Below are positions 6,666 through 14,362 of a DNA stretch of 24,296 nt, in pieces (within the stretch, counting starts at the first letter, position 1; the number at the start of each line of letters is the position of its first letter). Below the pieces are notes generated by a model. The model was not told the origin of the DNA. It was given only the letters and a program-made list of their open reading frames with translations, and made no database searches. Origin of the DNA: Caldifarciminota bacterium (GTDB taxonomy: Bacteria > Hydrothermota > Hydrothermia > LBFQ01 > DSFT01). Both the position numbers and the translations under genes were made by a program. The DNA lies in contig WGAQ01000182.1 of assembly GCA_015494735.1 (NCBI GenBank), positions 1-24,296 of the forward strand. Reading direction: 5' to 3'.

Positions 6666-8369
6666 ATGCCTCCTCTGTTTCCGATTCTGATTGCACTTCG
6701 TGGAATCGTGGTGGATACCTCCGGCTCCCCCGTGCCCTTTGCCTATGTCTCATGCGGAGGTAGTGGCACATATACGGACATGGACGGGACATTTGCCATG
6801 GATGATGCATCCTGCGATTCCATAAGGGTGGAGCACATCGCCTACAGGGATACGCTCCTGAGAATTCATGGGGACTATGTTCGAATAGTGCTTCGTTCTT
6901 CGGTTGTCGAAATGGGGCCCTCCATAGTCAGGGCCCGATACGAGAGGGTGATTCAGAGCGTTGAAGAGGAGGATGTTTCCGACGGCATCTTCGACGAGCC
7001 CCTGATAAATCCGGAGCCCGCACCCTATGGAGCGGGAATCTCCCTTTCCGCCATGCCTCCGGAGTACACCCTCATCCTCGTGGATGGTCGTCCCGTGTAT
7101 GGGAGGATTCTGGGAGGCGTGGATGTTTTCTCCCTTCCCTTTACGGATGCAAAGAGGGTGGAGATAATGTCGGGCTCGTCTTCTGCCCTCTACGGAAGCT
7201 ATGCTATCGGTGGTGTTATAAACATAATCACGGGCGGGATCAGGGGAGTTTATGCTTCCTCATCGGGGGATTTCCGCATCAGATGGCCCCTTTCATCCAT
7301 TTTCGGCAGTTCCATCTACGCGGGCAGGGCGTCGTATTATCCCGTTGTGGTCTATTCCCTGGGGACTTCCATAAACAGCCCCCTTTACCTGCGCGTGGAC
7401 GCGTCCTGGAAGGAGAACCCCTCCACCGGAGAGAATATAAGCGACGTGAGGGGGTATGTGGATCTGGGTGGGCTTTATCTGAACTACTTTGGCCACGTTT
7501 ATCGCATAAGGAATGCAGTCAGGAGTTTCACCTCCGAATACCACCTGTCCTGGAGCGATGAAAGGAGCGGGCTCCTGAAGAATGGAGTCATAAAGTGGAG
7601 GTATGGTCTGCACGGGGAGTGGATGAAGTCCAGTCTCGTGGATGGATTTCCCTTTTACGGAGAGACCTTCTTCGCATTCGAATACACGCGGAGCAGGTAT
7701 TCCCTTGCCGGTCGTCTCGTTCTGGATAGCAGGCTCAGGTTTCCCGTTCTGCTTCCGCAGGTCTCAATGGAGACCGGTGTTCTGGTCTTCAATCTGGGGG
7801 CCGGATACAGACCCCCGCACCTGAAGGAGATGTATATCCACCTCGATTACCCTGAACTGGGATTCCGCGTGGAGGGAAATCCCGATTTGAGGCCCGAGAA
7901 ATCCGTCAGTGCTTCGGTCTCTTTCAGTACATCATCCCTCTTTCTGAGCCTGCGCTACAGCAGGATATGGGACTACATAGATGCCGATGTGGGATACTAT
8001 GACGGCAATGTTCCCGTCTTCGTGTATATGAATGTGGATTCCTACGATGCCATCTCCCACGAGGGGAGGGTGGAGCATTCTGCGGGAGGGTGGAATTTCA
8101 GGGCCTCATGGCAGCTGGCCAGAAGCGGATTCGATGTGCCCCCTTACCGCTTCCGGGCCGGGATTTCGTACGGCGGGTGGTCCCTTGAATTCCTGGCATC
8201 CGGCCCCACCCGCTTTTCTCCGTCCTATTCCCGGTGGTCCCTTTCGAAGGAGATGGAAATGGGAAGTGTGAAGGTGCGAATCGGGGTGAAAGATGTCTTC
8301 AACCAGACTGCGAACCTGAGCGTTCCTTATCTAAAAGGGAGGGAGGTGTATGCGCAGGTTGATTTTTAG
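6666..8369 (+). CDS. TonB-dependent outer-membrane receptor with carboxypeptidase-regulatory-like N-domain
   Basis: An outer-membrane gated channel for high-affinity uptake driven by TonB. It is small at 567 residues. After a very short uncharged N-terminus (MPPLFPILIALRG), residues about 12-75 form a CarboxypepD_reg-like domain (GIVVDTSGSPVPFAYVSC, YTDMDGTFAM). A compact plug follows (about 95-190), with VDGRPVYGR and VEIMSGSSSALYGSYAIGG followed by VINIITGG. The rest is a beta-barrel ending in aromatic F (YAQVDF). The late NPDLRPEKS and KDVFNQ motifs are typical. In-frame TGA at 6645-6647 and the promoter fix the start. The next gene, a HmuY-like lipoprotein, overlaps by 20 nt, which points to haem or a similar ligand. 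I see no clear TonB box. Confidence 0.9.
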   Translation: MPPLFPILIALRGIVVDTSGSPVPFAYVSCGGSGTYTDMDGTFAMDDASCDSIRVEHIAYRDTLLRIHGDYVRIVLRSSVVEMGPSIVRARYERVIQSVEEEDVSDGIFDEPLINPEPAPYGAGISLSAMPPEYTLILVDGRPVYGRILGGVDVFSLPFTDAKRVEIMSGSSSALYGSYAIGGVINIITGGIRGVYASSSGDFRIRWPLSSIFGSSIYAGRASYYPVVVYSLGTSINSPLYLRVDASWKENPSTGENISDVRGYVDLGGLYLNYFGHVYRIRNAVRSFTSEYHLSWSDERSGLLKNGVIKWRYGLHGEWMKSSLVDGFPFYGETFFAFEYTRSRYSLAGRLVLDSRLRFPVLLPQVSMETGVLVFNLGAGYRPPHLKEMYIHLDYPELGFRVEGNPDLRPEKSVSASVSFSTSSLFLSLRYSRIWDYIDADVGYYDGNVPVFVYMNVDSYDAISHEGRVEHSAGGWNFRASWQLARSGFDVPPYRFRAGISYGGWSLEFLASGPTRFSPSYSRWSLSKEMEMGSVKVRIGVKDVFNQTANLSVPYLKGREVYAQVDF

Positions 8370-9243
8370 CATATCCCTTGTGGGTGCTCTCATCGGATGC
8401 GGGGGCACGCAGGTGTCATCCCCGGAGAGCGGTTACGAGTTCGTGAAGGACACCTTCATCGATGTGAATGTGAAGGAGAATGTTGCAACTCTGTCCTTCG
8501 ACGGTACAGATTACGATTTGCTCCTCCTCACTCTTCCCCTGAAGGTGTACTTCAATGGAGTCTATCTGACGGTCAGGGATCCCTTCATCTTCGTCAATCC
8601 TTCCGATGAGGTGGGGGTGGTGCAGGCGGAGGACATATACCAGGCAGCTCTTCCCGATAGCTTTGGAAGGGATACCTTCATCCGTGCTCTTCCGGTGTGG
8701 GACAGCAGTCTGAACGGAAGGACCCTCTACTTCAAACTATTCGGAGAAATGGATTCCATTCTGGTAATCTCCATAACTCCCGACTCCCTCGTCCTTCAGA
8801 AGAATGGCTCCATATACGTGATAAGCAACTATTCGAATGCCTACCTGAATCTAAATACCATGGAACTGGTTTCCCCTGCAGGGCTCTACGATTCCACATA
8901 CCACATACGCTTCGAGGGAACCAGCCCGTATCTCAACATCTATTACGACTGGGGTGTGTTCGTTTCCACCACCCTTCCCTACGATACCACCATCATAACC
9001 CCTTACGGCAATGCCCTTCATGAGAACTACGATGGGGACAGTCTGTACACCGACGAATACGTTTCATCCATAGGCTCCAGCTGGTACACCGTTAACGAGA
9101 ATCACATGGTGATACCCGATGACCTGGTCTTCTTCGTGAGGAAGCCCGACGGGAGCATATATGCCTTCGAGGTTCTCGATTACTACAATCAGAACGGGGA
9201 GAGCGGATATTTCACCATAAGGTTCGGGAAACTGAAGCAGTGA
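8350..9243 (+). CDS. HmuY-like lipoprotein, putative haem-binding partner of the receptor
   Basis: A 297-residue lipoprotein: MRRLIFSISLVGALIGC gives a charged n-region and a lipobox cysteine at residue 17. The C-terminal third matches the HmuY pattern: SSWYTVNENHMVIPDD, then FFVRKPDGSIYAFEVLDYYN, then SGYFTIRF. In Porphyromonas, HmuY is a surface haemophore working with the receptor HmuR. Here the gene starts inside the end of a TonB-dependent receptor, behind a purine-rich AAGGGAGGGAGG, so the pair should be translated together. The N-terminal half is longer than HmuY alone and unassigned. I did not establish haem-ligand residues, so the ligand is an inference from pairing. Confidence 0.7.
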   Translation: MRRLIFSISLVGALIGCGGTQVSSPESGYEFVKDTFIDVNVKENVATLSFDGTDYDLLLLTLPLKVYFNGVYLTVRDPFIFVNPSDEVGVVQAEDIYQAALPDSFGRDTFIRALPVWDSSLNGRTLYFKLFGEMDSILVISITPDSLVLQKNGSIYVISNYSNAYLNLNTMELVSPAGLYDSTYHIRFEGTSPYLNIYYDWGVFVSTTLPYDTTIITPYGNALHENYDGDSLYTDEYVSSIGSSWYTVNENHMVIPDDLVFFVRKPDGSIYAFEVLDYYNQNGESGYFTIRFGKLKQ

Positions 9244-9244
9244 T

Positions 9245-9266
9245 GGGGGCTTCCGCCCCCCTTTTT
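9245..9266 (+). terminator. Intrinsic terminator after the receptor/HmuY-like operon
   Basis: GGGGGC and GCCCCC form a 6-bp stem with loop TTCC, followed by CTTTTT. It begins directly after the lipoprotein stop codon and precedes the rnr promoter, so it closes the uptake operon. Confidence 0.88.
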
Positions 9267-9304
9267 AACTGGGTCCGCCTTTCTCCCGAAAGAAATTTCA
9301 TGCG

Positions 9305-9320
9305 TATAAACTTTTAAACT
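9305..9320 (+). promoter_or_regulatory. Tandem -10-like elements of the rnr-hslO operon
   Basis: TATAAA (9305-9310) and TTTAAACT (9313-9320) lie 18-28 nt before the rnr start. Unlike most promoters in this window there is room for a short leader. An AGGAAGGA ribosome binding site (9325-9332) occupies that leader. Confidence 0.5.
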
Positions 9321-9338
9321 CTACAGGAAGGAATCGCA

Positions 9339-11432
9339 TTGGTGGAGATGCTGGAGAAGATTTACAGGGTAATACATGAGAGCAAGAAACCCCTGACTGC
9401 CAAGCAAATAGCGAAGAGAGCAGGCATAAAGGATGTCAGGAAGGTTCGACTTGTCATAAAGGATTTAATCCTTCAGGGGAAGGTCTTCGAGAAGAAGAGG
9501 GGTTATTATTACAGCGTCGAGAGGGCCGGGCTGGTGGTGGGGGAAATCGAGAGGAAACCTGCCGGGTTCGCATTTCTCATAGTGGCCGATGGCCCCGATA
9601 TCTTCATTCCTCCCAATCTGGTCAACGGTGCCGTGACCGGAGATGTGGCTCTGGTAAAGCCCATTCGAAGAACGGAATCGGGAAGAATAATTGGAAAGGT
9701 GGTGGGATTCGTACAGCGGAAGGTCCATTTCGTGGGCAACTACGAGGATGGATATGTGATTCCCGATGACAGGAGTCTGGCCGACAGGATAAAGGTCCTG
9801 AAGAAGTCCATAAAGAAATTCGGCAGGAGACTGGAGAACGATGTAAAGGTCCTGTTCAAACTCATCCGCAGGGGAAAGAAGTTGAGGGCGGAGATTCTGG
9901 AGATTCTGGGTAAGAAGACGGACCCCGATACGGACATAAAAGTGGTCATAAGGACCCACGAATTGCCCGAAGAGTTTCCCGCCCCCGTTCTGGCGGAAGC
10001 GGAGGCCCTTCCGGATGAGGTGGTCCTGAGCAGGAAGCGTCTCGATTTGAGGGATAGACTTATATACACCATAGACCCGATAACCGCAAAGGATTTCGAT
10101 GATGCCATAAGCGTGGAGAGGACGGATACGGGATACATCCTGGGGGTGCACATTGCGGATGTGGGCCACTATGTGAAATGGGATACCCCTCTGGACAGAG
10201 AGGCCCGCAGGAGGGGAACGAGCGTATATCTGCTGAATTCAGTCATACCCATGCTGCCCCACAGGATTTCCTCCTATCTTGCCTCCCTGAAGCCCAACGT
10301 GGACAGGTATGCATTCAGCGTTTTCATGGAACTGGACAGGGATGGTCGCCTCCTATCGTATAAGTTCGCCAGAAGCGTGATAAGAAGCAAGGGGAGACTC
10401 GCATACGAGGATGCCCAGAGCATCCTGGAGGGGGGAGATGTGGTGACGGATGTGGCGGAATTTGCCGATGGGGATGCGAAGAAGGCCATAAAGGAGAACC
10501 TGAAACTGGCTCTGGAACTGGCGCAGAAGATACGCCAGAGGCGGATGGAAAAGGGGAGCCTGGATTTCGACCTTCCGGAAGCGGAATTCGTATTCGATGA
10601 GGAGGGCAACGTCATCGACATCTATCCAAAGGAGAGGTACGATGCCCATAGACTCATAGAGGACTTCATGATTACTGCCAACGTGGCCGTTGCTACCTTC
10701 TTCGCTTCGAAGGGACTGCCCACCATATACAGGATACACGAGCGTCCGAAGAAGGAGAAGATAGAGAAATTCATCAGGATAGCATCCGGGATACTGGGGG
10801 TCAGAATATCCCTGCCGGAGGACATAACCCCTCTGGAGATAGCCCGGATACTGGAGAGGGTCAAGGGTACCCGCCACGAGAAGCTCATGACCTATCTGCT
10901 CCTCAGGAGCATGGCCCGTGCCCGGTATTCGATAGAGAATAAGGGCCACTTCGGCCTTTCGCTGGAGAATTATCTGCACTTCACTTCTCCCATAAGGAGG
11001 TATCCGGACCTGGTGGTCCACAGGCTCCTGGCTGCTGCTCTGAGGGGGCGTCCCAAGACATCCCAGGAGTGGATGTTGAAATTGGATACCATAGCCAACC
11101 ACAGCACCCTCAGAGAGGAAAAAGCCGACAGCGCCCAGTGGGATATATGGGATTTGAAGAAGATAGACTTCATAAGCCGCCACATAGGGGAGGAATTCGA
11201 GGGGATTATCACGGGAATGATTCAGGAGGGGGTCTTCGTGGAACTGGTGGATAATCTTGTGGAGGGATTCATACCCCTTCCCGGATTGCGGATGGATGCA
11301 GATGGCATCACCGCCATGGACAGGGACGGGAACAGGTACAGGATGGGGAGCAGGGTGATGGTGAAGGTGGTGGAAGCCAGCAAGGACGAGAAGAAAGTGA
11401 TATTCAAACCGGTCAGATTTCTGGAGGGATAG
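9339..11432 (+). CDS. rnr: Ribonuclease R (RNase II/VacB family exoribonuclease)
   Basis: A 3'-to-5' hydrolytic exoribonuclease that degrades structured RNA. The domain order is typical: an N-terminal winged helix (about 1-60), cold-shock/OB domains (about 65-220), the RNB catalytic domain (about 235-560), and a C-terminal S1 domain (about 615-692). The RNB domain carries YTIDPITAKDFDDAIS with the metal-binding aspartates, GVHIADVGHYV and FTSPIRRYPDLVVHRLL. At 697 residues it is slightly compact for RNase R. The start is TTG at 9339 or GTG at 9342, since AGGAAGGA serves both. It lies 4 nt before hslO, whose Shine-Dalgarno overlaps the rnr 3' end. Confidence 0.95.
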   Translation: MVEMLEKIYRVIHESKKPLTAKQIAKRAGIKDVRKVRLVIKDLILQGKVFEKKRGYYYSVERAGLVVGEIERKPAGFAFLIVADGPDIFIPPNLVNGAVTGDVALVKPIRRTESGRIIGKVVGFVQRKVHFVGNYEDGYVIPDDRSLADRIKVLKKSIKKFGRRLENDVKVLFKLIRRGKKLRAEILEILGKKTDPDTDIKVVIRTHELPEEFPAPVLAEAEALPDEVVLSRKRLDLRDRLIYTIDPITAKDFDDAISVERTDTGYILGVHIADVGHYVKWDTPLDREARRRGTSVYLLNSVIPMLPHRISSYLASLKPNVDRYAFSVFMELDRDGRLLSYKFARSVIRSKGRLAYEDAQSILEGGDVVTDVAEFADGDAKKAIKENLKLALELAQKIRQRRMEKGSLDFDLPEAEFVFDEEGNVIDIYPKERYDAHRLIEDFMITANVAVATFFASKGLPTIYRIHERPKKEKIEKFIRIASGILGVRISLPEDITPLEIARILERVKGTRHEKLMTYLLLRSMARARYSIENKGHFGLSLENYLHFTSPIRRYPDLVVHRLLAAALRGRPKTSQEWMLKLDTIANHSTLREEKADSAQWDIWDLKKIDFISRHIGEEFEGIITGMIQEGVFVELVDNLVEGFIPLPGLRMDADGITAMDRDGNRYRMGSRVMVKVVEASKDEKKVIFKPVRFLEG

Positions 11433-11436
11433 CGAT

Positions 11437-12291
11437 ATGGGCAGGATAGTGAGGGCAAAGTGGGGAAAGGTGGTTCTGATGAGTGCCATAACCACCGATA
11501 TGGTGGAGGAGGCGCGGAGGATTCACGGCACCAATCCCCCTGCCACTGCTGCTGTGGGGAGGGCTCTTACGGGGCTCGCCCTTTACTCCATGGTCTTCAA
11601 GGAGAGTGCCGTCAGGAAGATAGTGATGCAATTCATGGCGGATGGCCCCATAGGGGAGATAACTGTCGAGACCAATATGAAGGGCCATTTCAGGGCTTAC
11701 GTGAGGAATCCCAATCCCGAATACGAGTTAAAGGGGGAGAAACTGCCCGTCGGAGACGTGGTGGGTACGGGTAATCTTTACGTCTATAAGCATCTGGAGG
11801 AGGGCATATATCAGAGTGTGGTTCCCCTAATTTCGGGGGAGATAGCGGAGGACATAGCGTACTTCGTCTATAAGTCTGAGCAGATACCCTCGGCCTTCGC
11901 TCTGGGGGTTCTGGTGGATGAGTATGGGAGGGTTAAGGCGGCGGGAGGATTGTGGGCCTATCTGGAGCCCGGTGCCACCGAGGATGAGATTAAAATGCTG
12001 GAAGAGAGATTCCAGCACCTTGGAAGTGTGAGCAAACTCGTGGATGCAGGTCTGGACAACCTGGCTCTCCTGAACACCATCTCACGCAGTTATACCGTGG
12101 TGGATGAAATGGAAGTGGAGTACAGGTGCTGGTGCAGCCGGGAGAGCGTGGAGGAGGCGCTGGTCTCCCTCGCGGCATCGGAGAGGGAGAACCTTCTGAA
12201 GGAGGAGAAGGTGGAGGTACGCTGCCGGTACTGCGGGAAAACCTATACCTTCACCCGGGATGAAATCAGGCAGCTCTTTCTGGAAACCTGA
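11437..12291 (+). CDS. hslO: 33 kDa redox-regulated chaperonin Hsp33
   Basis: Hsp33 is a holdase switched on by oxidation and unfolding of its zinc centre. The 284-residue protein has the family N-terminal core (VRAKWGKVVLMSAITTD, NPPATAAVGRALTG, GPIGEITVETN) and the C-terminal zinc cysteines CWC (231, 233) and CRYC (263, 266), in the canonical CxC...CxxC arrangement. A GGAGGG site lies 9 nt before the ATG, within the end of rnr, so the two are co-transcribed. The 1-nt gap to the convergent gene at 12293 leaves no terminator hairpin. Confidence 0.96.
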   Translation: MGRIVRAKWGKVVLMSAITTDMVEEARRIHGTNPPATAAVGRALTGLALYSMVFKESAVRKIVMQFMADGPIGEITVETNMKGHFRAYVRNPNPEYELKGEKLPVGDVVGTGNLYVYKHLEEGIYQSVVPLISGEIAEDIAYFVYKSEQIPSAFALGVLVDEYGRVKAAGGLWAYLEPGATEDEIKMLEERFQHLGSVSKLVDAGLDNLALLNTISRSYTVVDEMEVEYRCWCSRESVEEALVSLAASERENLLKEEKVEVRCRYCGKTYTFTRDEIRQLFLET

Positions 12292-12292
12292 A

Positions 12293-12571
12293 TCAACCGT
12301 CGAATATAACATAGTCGTCCTCCAGTATCTCCGGTATCATGAGGAGGGTATTGGGAGTTATGGCGTCCCTTTCTATTTCGAAATCGGTAGCGTAGTAGTT
12401 GTTCCTCAGGATTTCCCTGATGGCCTCCCTGCCCTTCAGGATGGTTCCGTCGGCTTTTCTCAGTTCGGCGTATATGATGAACTCTTCATCCACCACAACC
12501 AGGCCCACCTCGGGCCCCTTTGCCACCATGATTCCGGTGAGCGTCTTCTTCGTTTCCTTCTGAACTCTCAT
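12293..12571 (-). CDS. Small hypothetical protein, possibly DUF4388-like
   Basis: A 92-residue soluble, acidic protein with no signal peptide. I do not recognise it firmly. The central pattern, a short strand (LVVVDEEFIIYAEL) followed by GREAIREILRNNYYATDFEI, resembles the second half of DUF4388/PATAN domains, where a gliding or signalling partner is bound. This is a weak resemblance. Support for a real gene is the leaderless-type promoter element (CATAAT ending 6 nt before ATG) and use of the whole space up to hslO, with 1 nt between the two convergent stop codons. It diverges from the dehydratase gene across 89 bp. Confidence 0.65.
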   Translation of the reverse strand: MRVQKETKKTLTGIMVAKGPEVGLVVVDEEFIIYAELRKADGTILKGREAIREILRNNYYATDFEIERDAITPNTLLMIPEILEDDYVIFDG

Positions 12572-12577
12572 GTTGCA

Positions 12578-12583
12578 ATTATG
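12578..12583 (-). promoter_or_regulatory. -10 element of the small minus-strand gene
   Basis: On the minus strand CATAAT ends 6 nt before the ATG at 12571, the same leaderless geometry as elsewhere in the window. No -35 is visible. Confidence 0.45.
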
Positions 12584-12647
12584 TAAAGGGTCTCTTAATG
12601 TTTCTCTTAAATGGCCGGAACTGTTGATGGACGGGGATTTTGAGCCC

Positions 12648-12655
12648 TTTAAAAT
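12648..12655 (+). promoter_or_regulatory. -10 element of the dehydratase gene, leaderless type
   Basis: TTTAAAAT ends 5 nt before the ATG at 12661. The element lies inside the longest open frame, which could begin at TTG 12640, and so argues for the later ATG as the true start. Confidence 0.6.
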
Positions 12656-12660
12656 TTCCC

Positions 12661-13599
12661 ATGCACCTCGATATCCCCTCCGCCTATGAGCGGGTCAGGA
12701 AATATGTGAGGAAGACTCCGGTCATTTCCGCCGAGATAGGTACAGCACGGGTGTTTTTCAAACTGGAGAACCTTCAGTACACCGGCTCCTTCAAGGTCCG
12801 GGGTGCCTTCAACAAGATTATCAAGCACAAGAGCAGGGTGAAGGGGGTCATAGCCGCTTCCGCAGGAAATCACGCACAGGCGGTGGCGAGGGCTGCCCGG
12901 ATTCTGGGGATAGATAAGGTGAAAATCGTGGTTCCCAGAAGTGCGCCGGAGATAAAGAAGAGGAATATAAAGCTGCTGGGAGCCCAGCTCATAGTGGAGG
13001 GCAGTCACCTGAACGAGAGTCTCAAGGTGGCCAACGAGATAGCCCTTTCCGAGCGCATGACCTTCGTCCATCCCTACGATGACCTGGAGATAATAGAGGG
13101 GCAGGGGACTCTGGGAATAGAGCTCATGAATTACGATTTCGATTATCTGCTGATACCTGTGGGCGGAGGAGGTCTGGCATCCGGTGTGTGCACGGCCCTT
13201 CGCCAGTTTTCTACCCACTCTTCCGTGAGAATCATAGGGGTGGTGGCCCGCAGTGCACCCTCCTTCTTCTACTCCTTCAAGCAGGGGAAGATGGTGGCTG
13301 TGGAGCCGAAGGACACCATAGCGGATGGCATAAGGCTCAAATCCCCCAGCGAACTCACCTTCTCCATTCTGTCCCGATGTATGGACGATGTGGTCATGGT
13401 GGATGAATCCGCAATACGGAGCGCAATCTCATGGGCATATTATCATCTGGGGCAGGTGGTGGAAGGGGCCGGGGCTGTCGGTATAGGTGCACTCCTCCAG
13501 GGAAAGGTGACCACCAACGGAAGGGTCATGGTGGTGGTGACGGGAGGGAATATCGACGAGAGGACCCTCGATGCTATACTGGATGGGAGCCCCATATAG
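12661..13599 (+). CDS. Threonine/serine dehydratase (PLP fold type II)
   Basis: Deaminates threonine (or serine) to 2-oxobutyrate (or pyruvate). It is 312 residues from the chosen ATG. The PLP lysine motif is YTGSFKVRGAFNK, the phosphate or substrate loop is SAGNHAQ, and the PLP-phosphate loop is VGGGGLASG. There is no C-terminal ACT or allosteric domain, so it resembles the short catabolic-type enzymes (TdcB-like) more than feedback-regulated IlvA. Serine racemases share this fold and cannot be excluded. I moved the start from TTG 12640 to ATG 12661 because the -10 element TTTAAAAT lies between them. It stands alone, with its own promoter and no isoleucine-pathway neighbours. Confidence 0.9.
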   Translation: MHLDIPSAYERVRKYVRKTPVISAEIGTARVFFKLENLQYTGSFKVRGAFNKIIKHKSRVKGVIAASAGNHAQAVARAARILGIDKVKIVVPRSAPEIKKRNIKLLGAQLIVEGSHLNESLKVANEIALSERMTFVHPYDDLEIIEGQGTLGIELMNYDFDYLLIPVGGGGLASGVCTALRQFSTHSSVRIIGVVARSAPSFFYSFKQGKMVAVEPKDTIADGIRLKSPSELTFSILSRCMDDVVMVDESAIRSAISWAYYHLGQVVEGAGAVGIGALLQGKVTTNGRVMVVVTGGNIDERTLDAILDGSPI

Positions 13600-13669
13600 C
13601 GAATACCTTGCCGGGAATGCCCGTGAAAAACCAGTTAATTAATCACTTTTTCCACACGATTCTTTGGGC

Positions 13670-13677
13670 TTTAAATA
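13670..13677 (+). promoter_or_regulatory. -10 element, leaderless type
   Basis: TTTAAATA ends 7 nt before the ATG at 13685. It lies within the longest open frame (TTG at 13664), favouring the ATG as start. Confidence 0.5.
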
Positions 13678-13684
13678 TTTAGAC

Positions 13685-14359
13685 ATGGTACTATTGGCAT
13701 TGATTTCGCAGGCCGATGCATGGCATTTGAATGTGGGAATCGTGGGGTCCTACGTGAAGTATAAGAATGAGGTGATGCTACTGAAGGCAGGAGCAGGTCT
13801 GTCCAGGAAGGTCTTCCCCTTCAAGTACGTGTTCAACGTGTCCGGCTCCTACGGTATGACCGATACGCTCAACACGGAGAATTCTTACAGAGCCACCGCC
13901 AACATAGATTACTACATCACGCCGAAGGTGGAACTCTTCACCATGGGCGAGTGGATGACTGACCGCATAGCCGACATAAAGGCCCGTGTCCTTGCAGGTG
14001 GTGGTGTCAAGTATGTCTTCTACGAGAACGAATCCGGAGAACTTTCTGTAAGCGGAGCCCTCCTTTACAACTACGAGCACAGGGGTACTCTGAAGCAGAA
14101 TCTGGCCAGATATTCCTTCCGCATCAAGCATAAGTTCGTGCCCAATGACTTCGTGCAGCTTTCCCTCATAGCCTTCTATCAGCCCAGCGTTACGGACTTT
14201 TCCAACGACTACTGGATATGGGGAACTTTCGAAGCCAGGTCCAAGTTGAGCGAGAATCTCTTCCTGAAGTTCACGGTAAACGACCGGTATGAGAATCTCA
14301 CCCTTCCCAGAAACAACCTGTCCATGGCTGTGGGGCTGGATTATAGATTAGACTTTTAG
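13685..14359 (+). CDS. DUF481-family outer-membrane beta-barrel protein
   Basis: A 224-residue barrel resembling DUF481 (YdiY-like) proteins. It has alternating amphipathic strands, YRATANIDYYITPKVELF, ARYSFRIKHKFVPNDFVQLS, and a closing NLSMAVGLDYRLDF with terminal phenylalanine. The N-terminus MVLLALISQADA is a very short, uncharged signal-like segment before WHLN. The start at ATG 13685, rather than TTG 13664, follows the -10 element. The porX homologue begins 3 nt after its stop, so co-expression is likely, although porX may also have its own promoter. Function beyond an envelope role is unknown. Confidence 0.78.
   Translation: MVLLALISQADAWHLNVGIVGSYVKYKNEVMLLKAGAGLSRKVFPFKYVFNVSGSYGMTDTLNTENSYRATANIDYYITPKVELFTMGEWMTDRIADIKARVLAGGGVKYVFYENESGELSVSGALLYNYEHRGTLKQNLARYSFRIKHKFVPNDFVQLSLIAFYQPSVTDFSNDYWIWGTFEARSKLSENLFLKFTVNDRYENLTLPRNNLSMAVGLDYRLDF
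14347..14354 (+). promoter_or_regulatory. Possible -10 element of porX inside the preceding gene
   Basis: ATTAGACT ends 8 nt before the porX ATG, and the string TTAGACTTTT parallels TTAAACTTTT upstream of other leaderless genes. It overlaps the last codons of the DUF481 gene. No Shine-Dalgarno is present. Confidence 0.35.
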
Positions 14360-14362
14360 TTA

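Noticed and set aside
10353..11495. 380-codon minus-strand frame opposite rnr and hslO
   Set aside because: This is an antisense shadow of a confident RNase R gene. Its composition (rich in H, Y, P) is typical of antisense translation.
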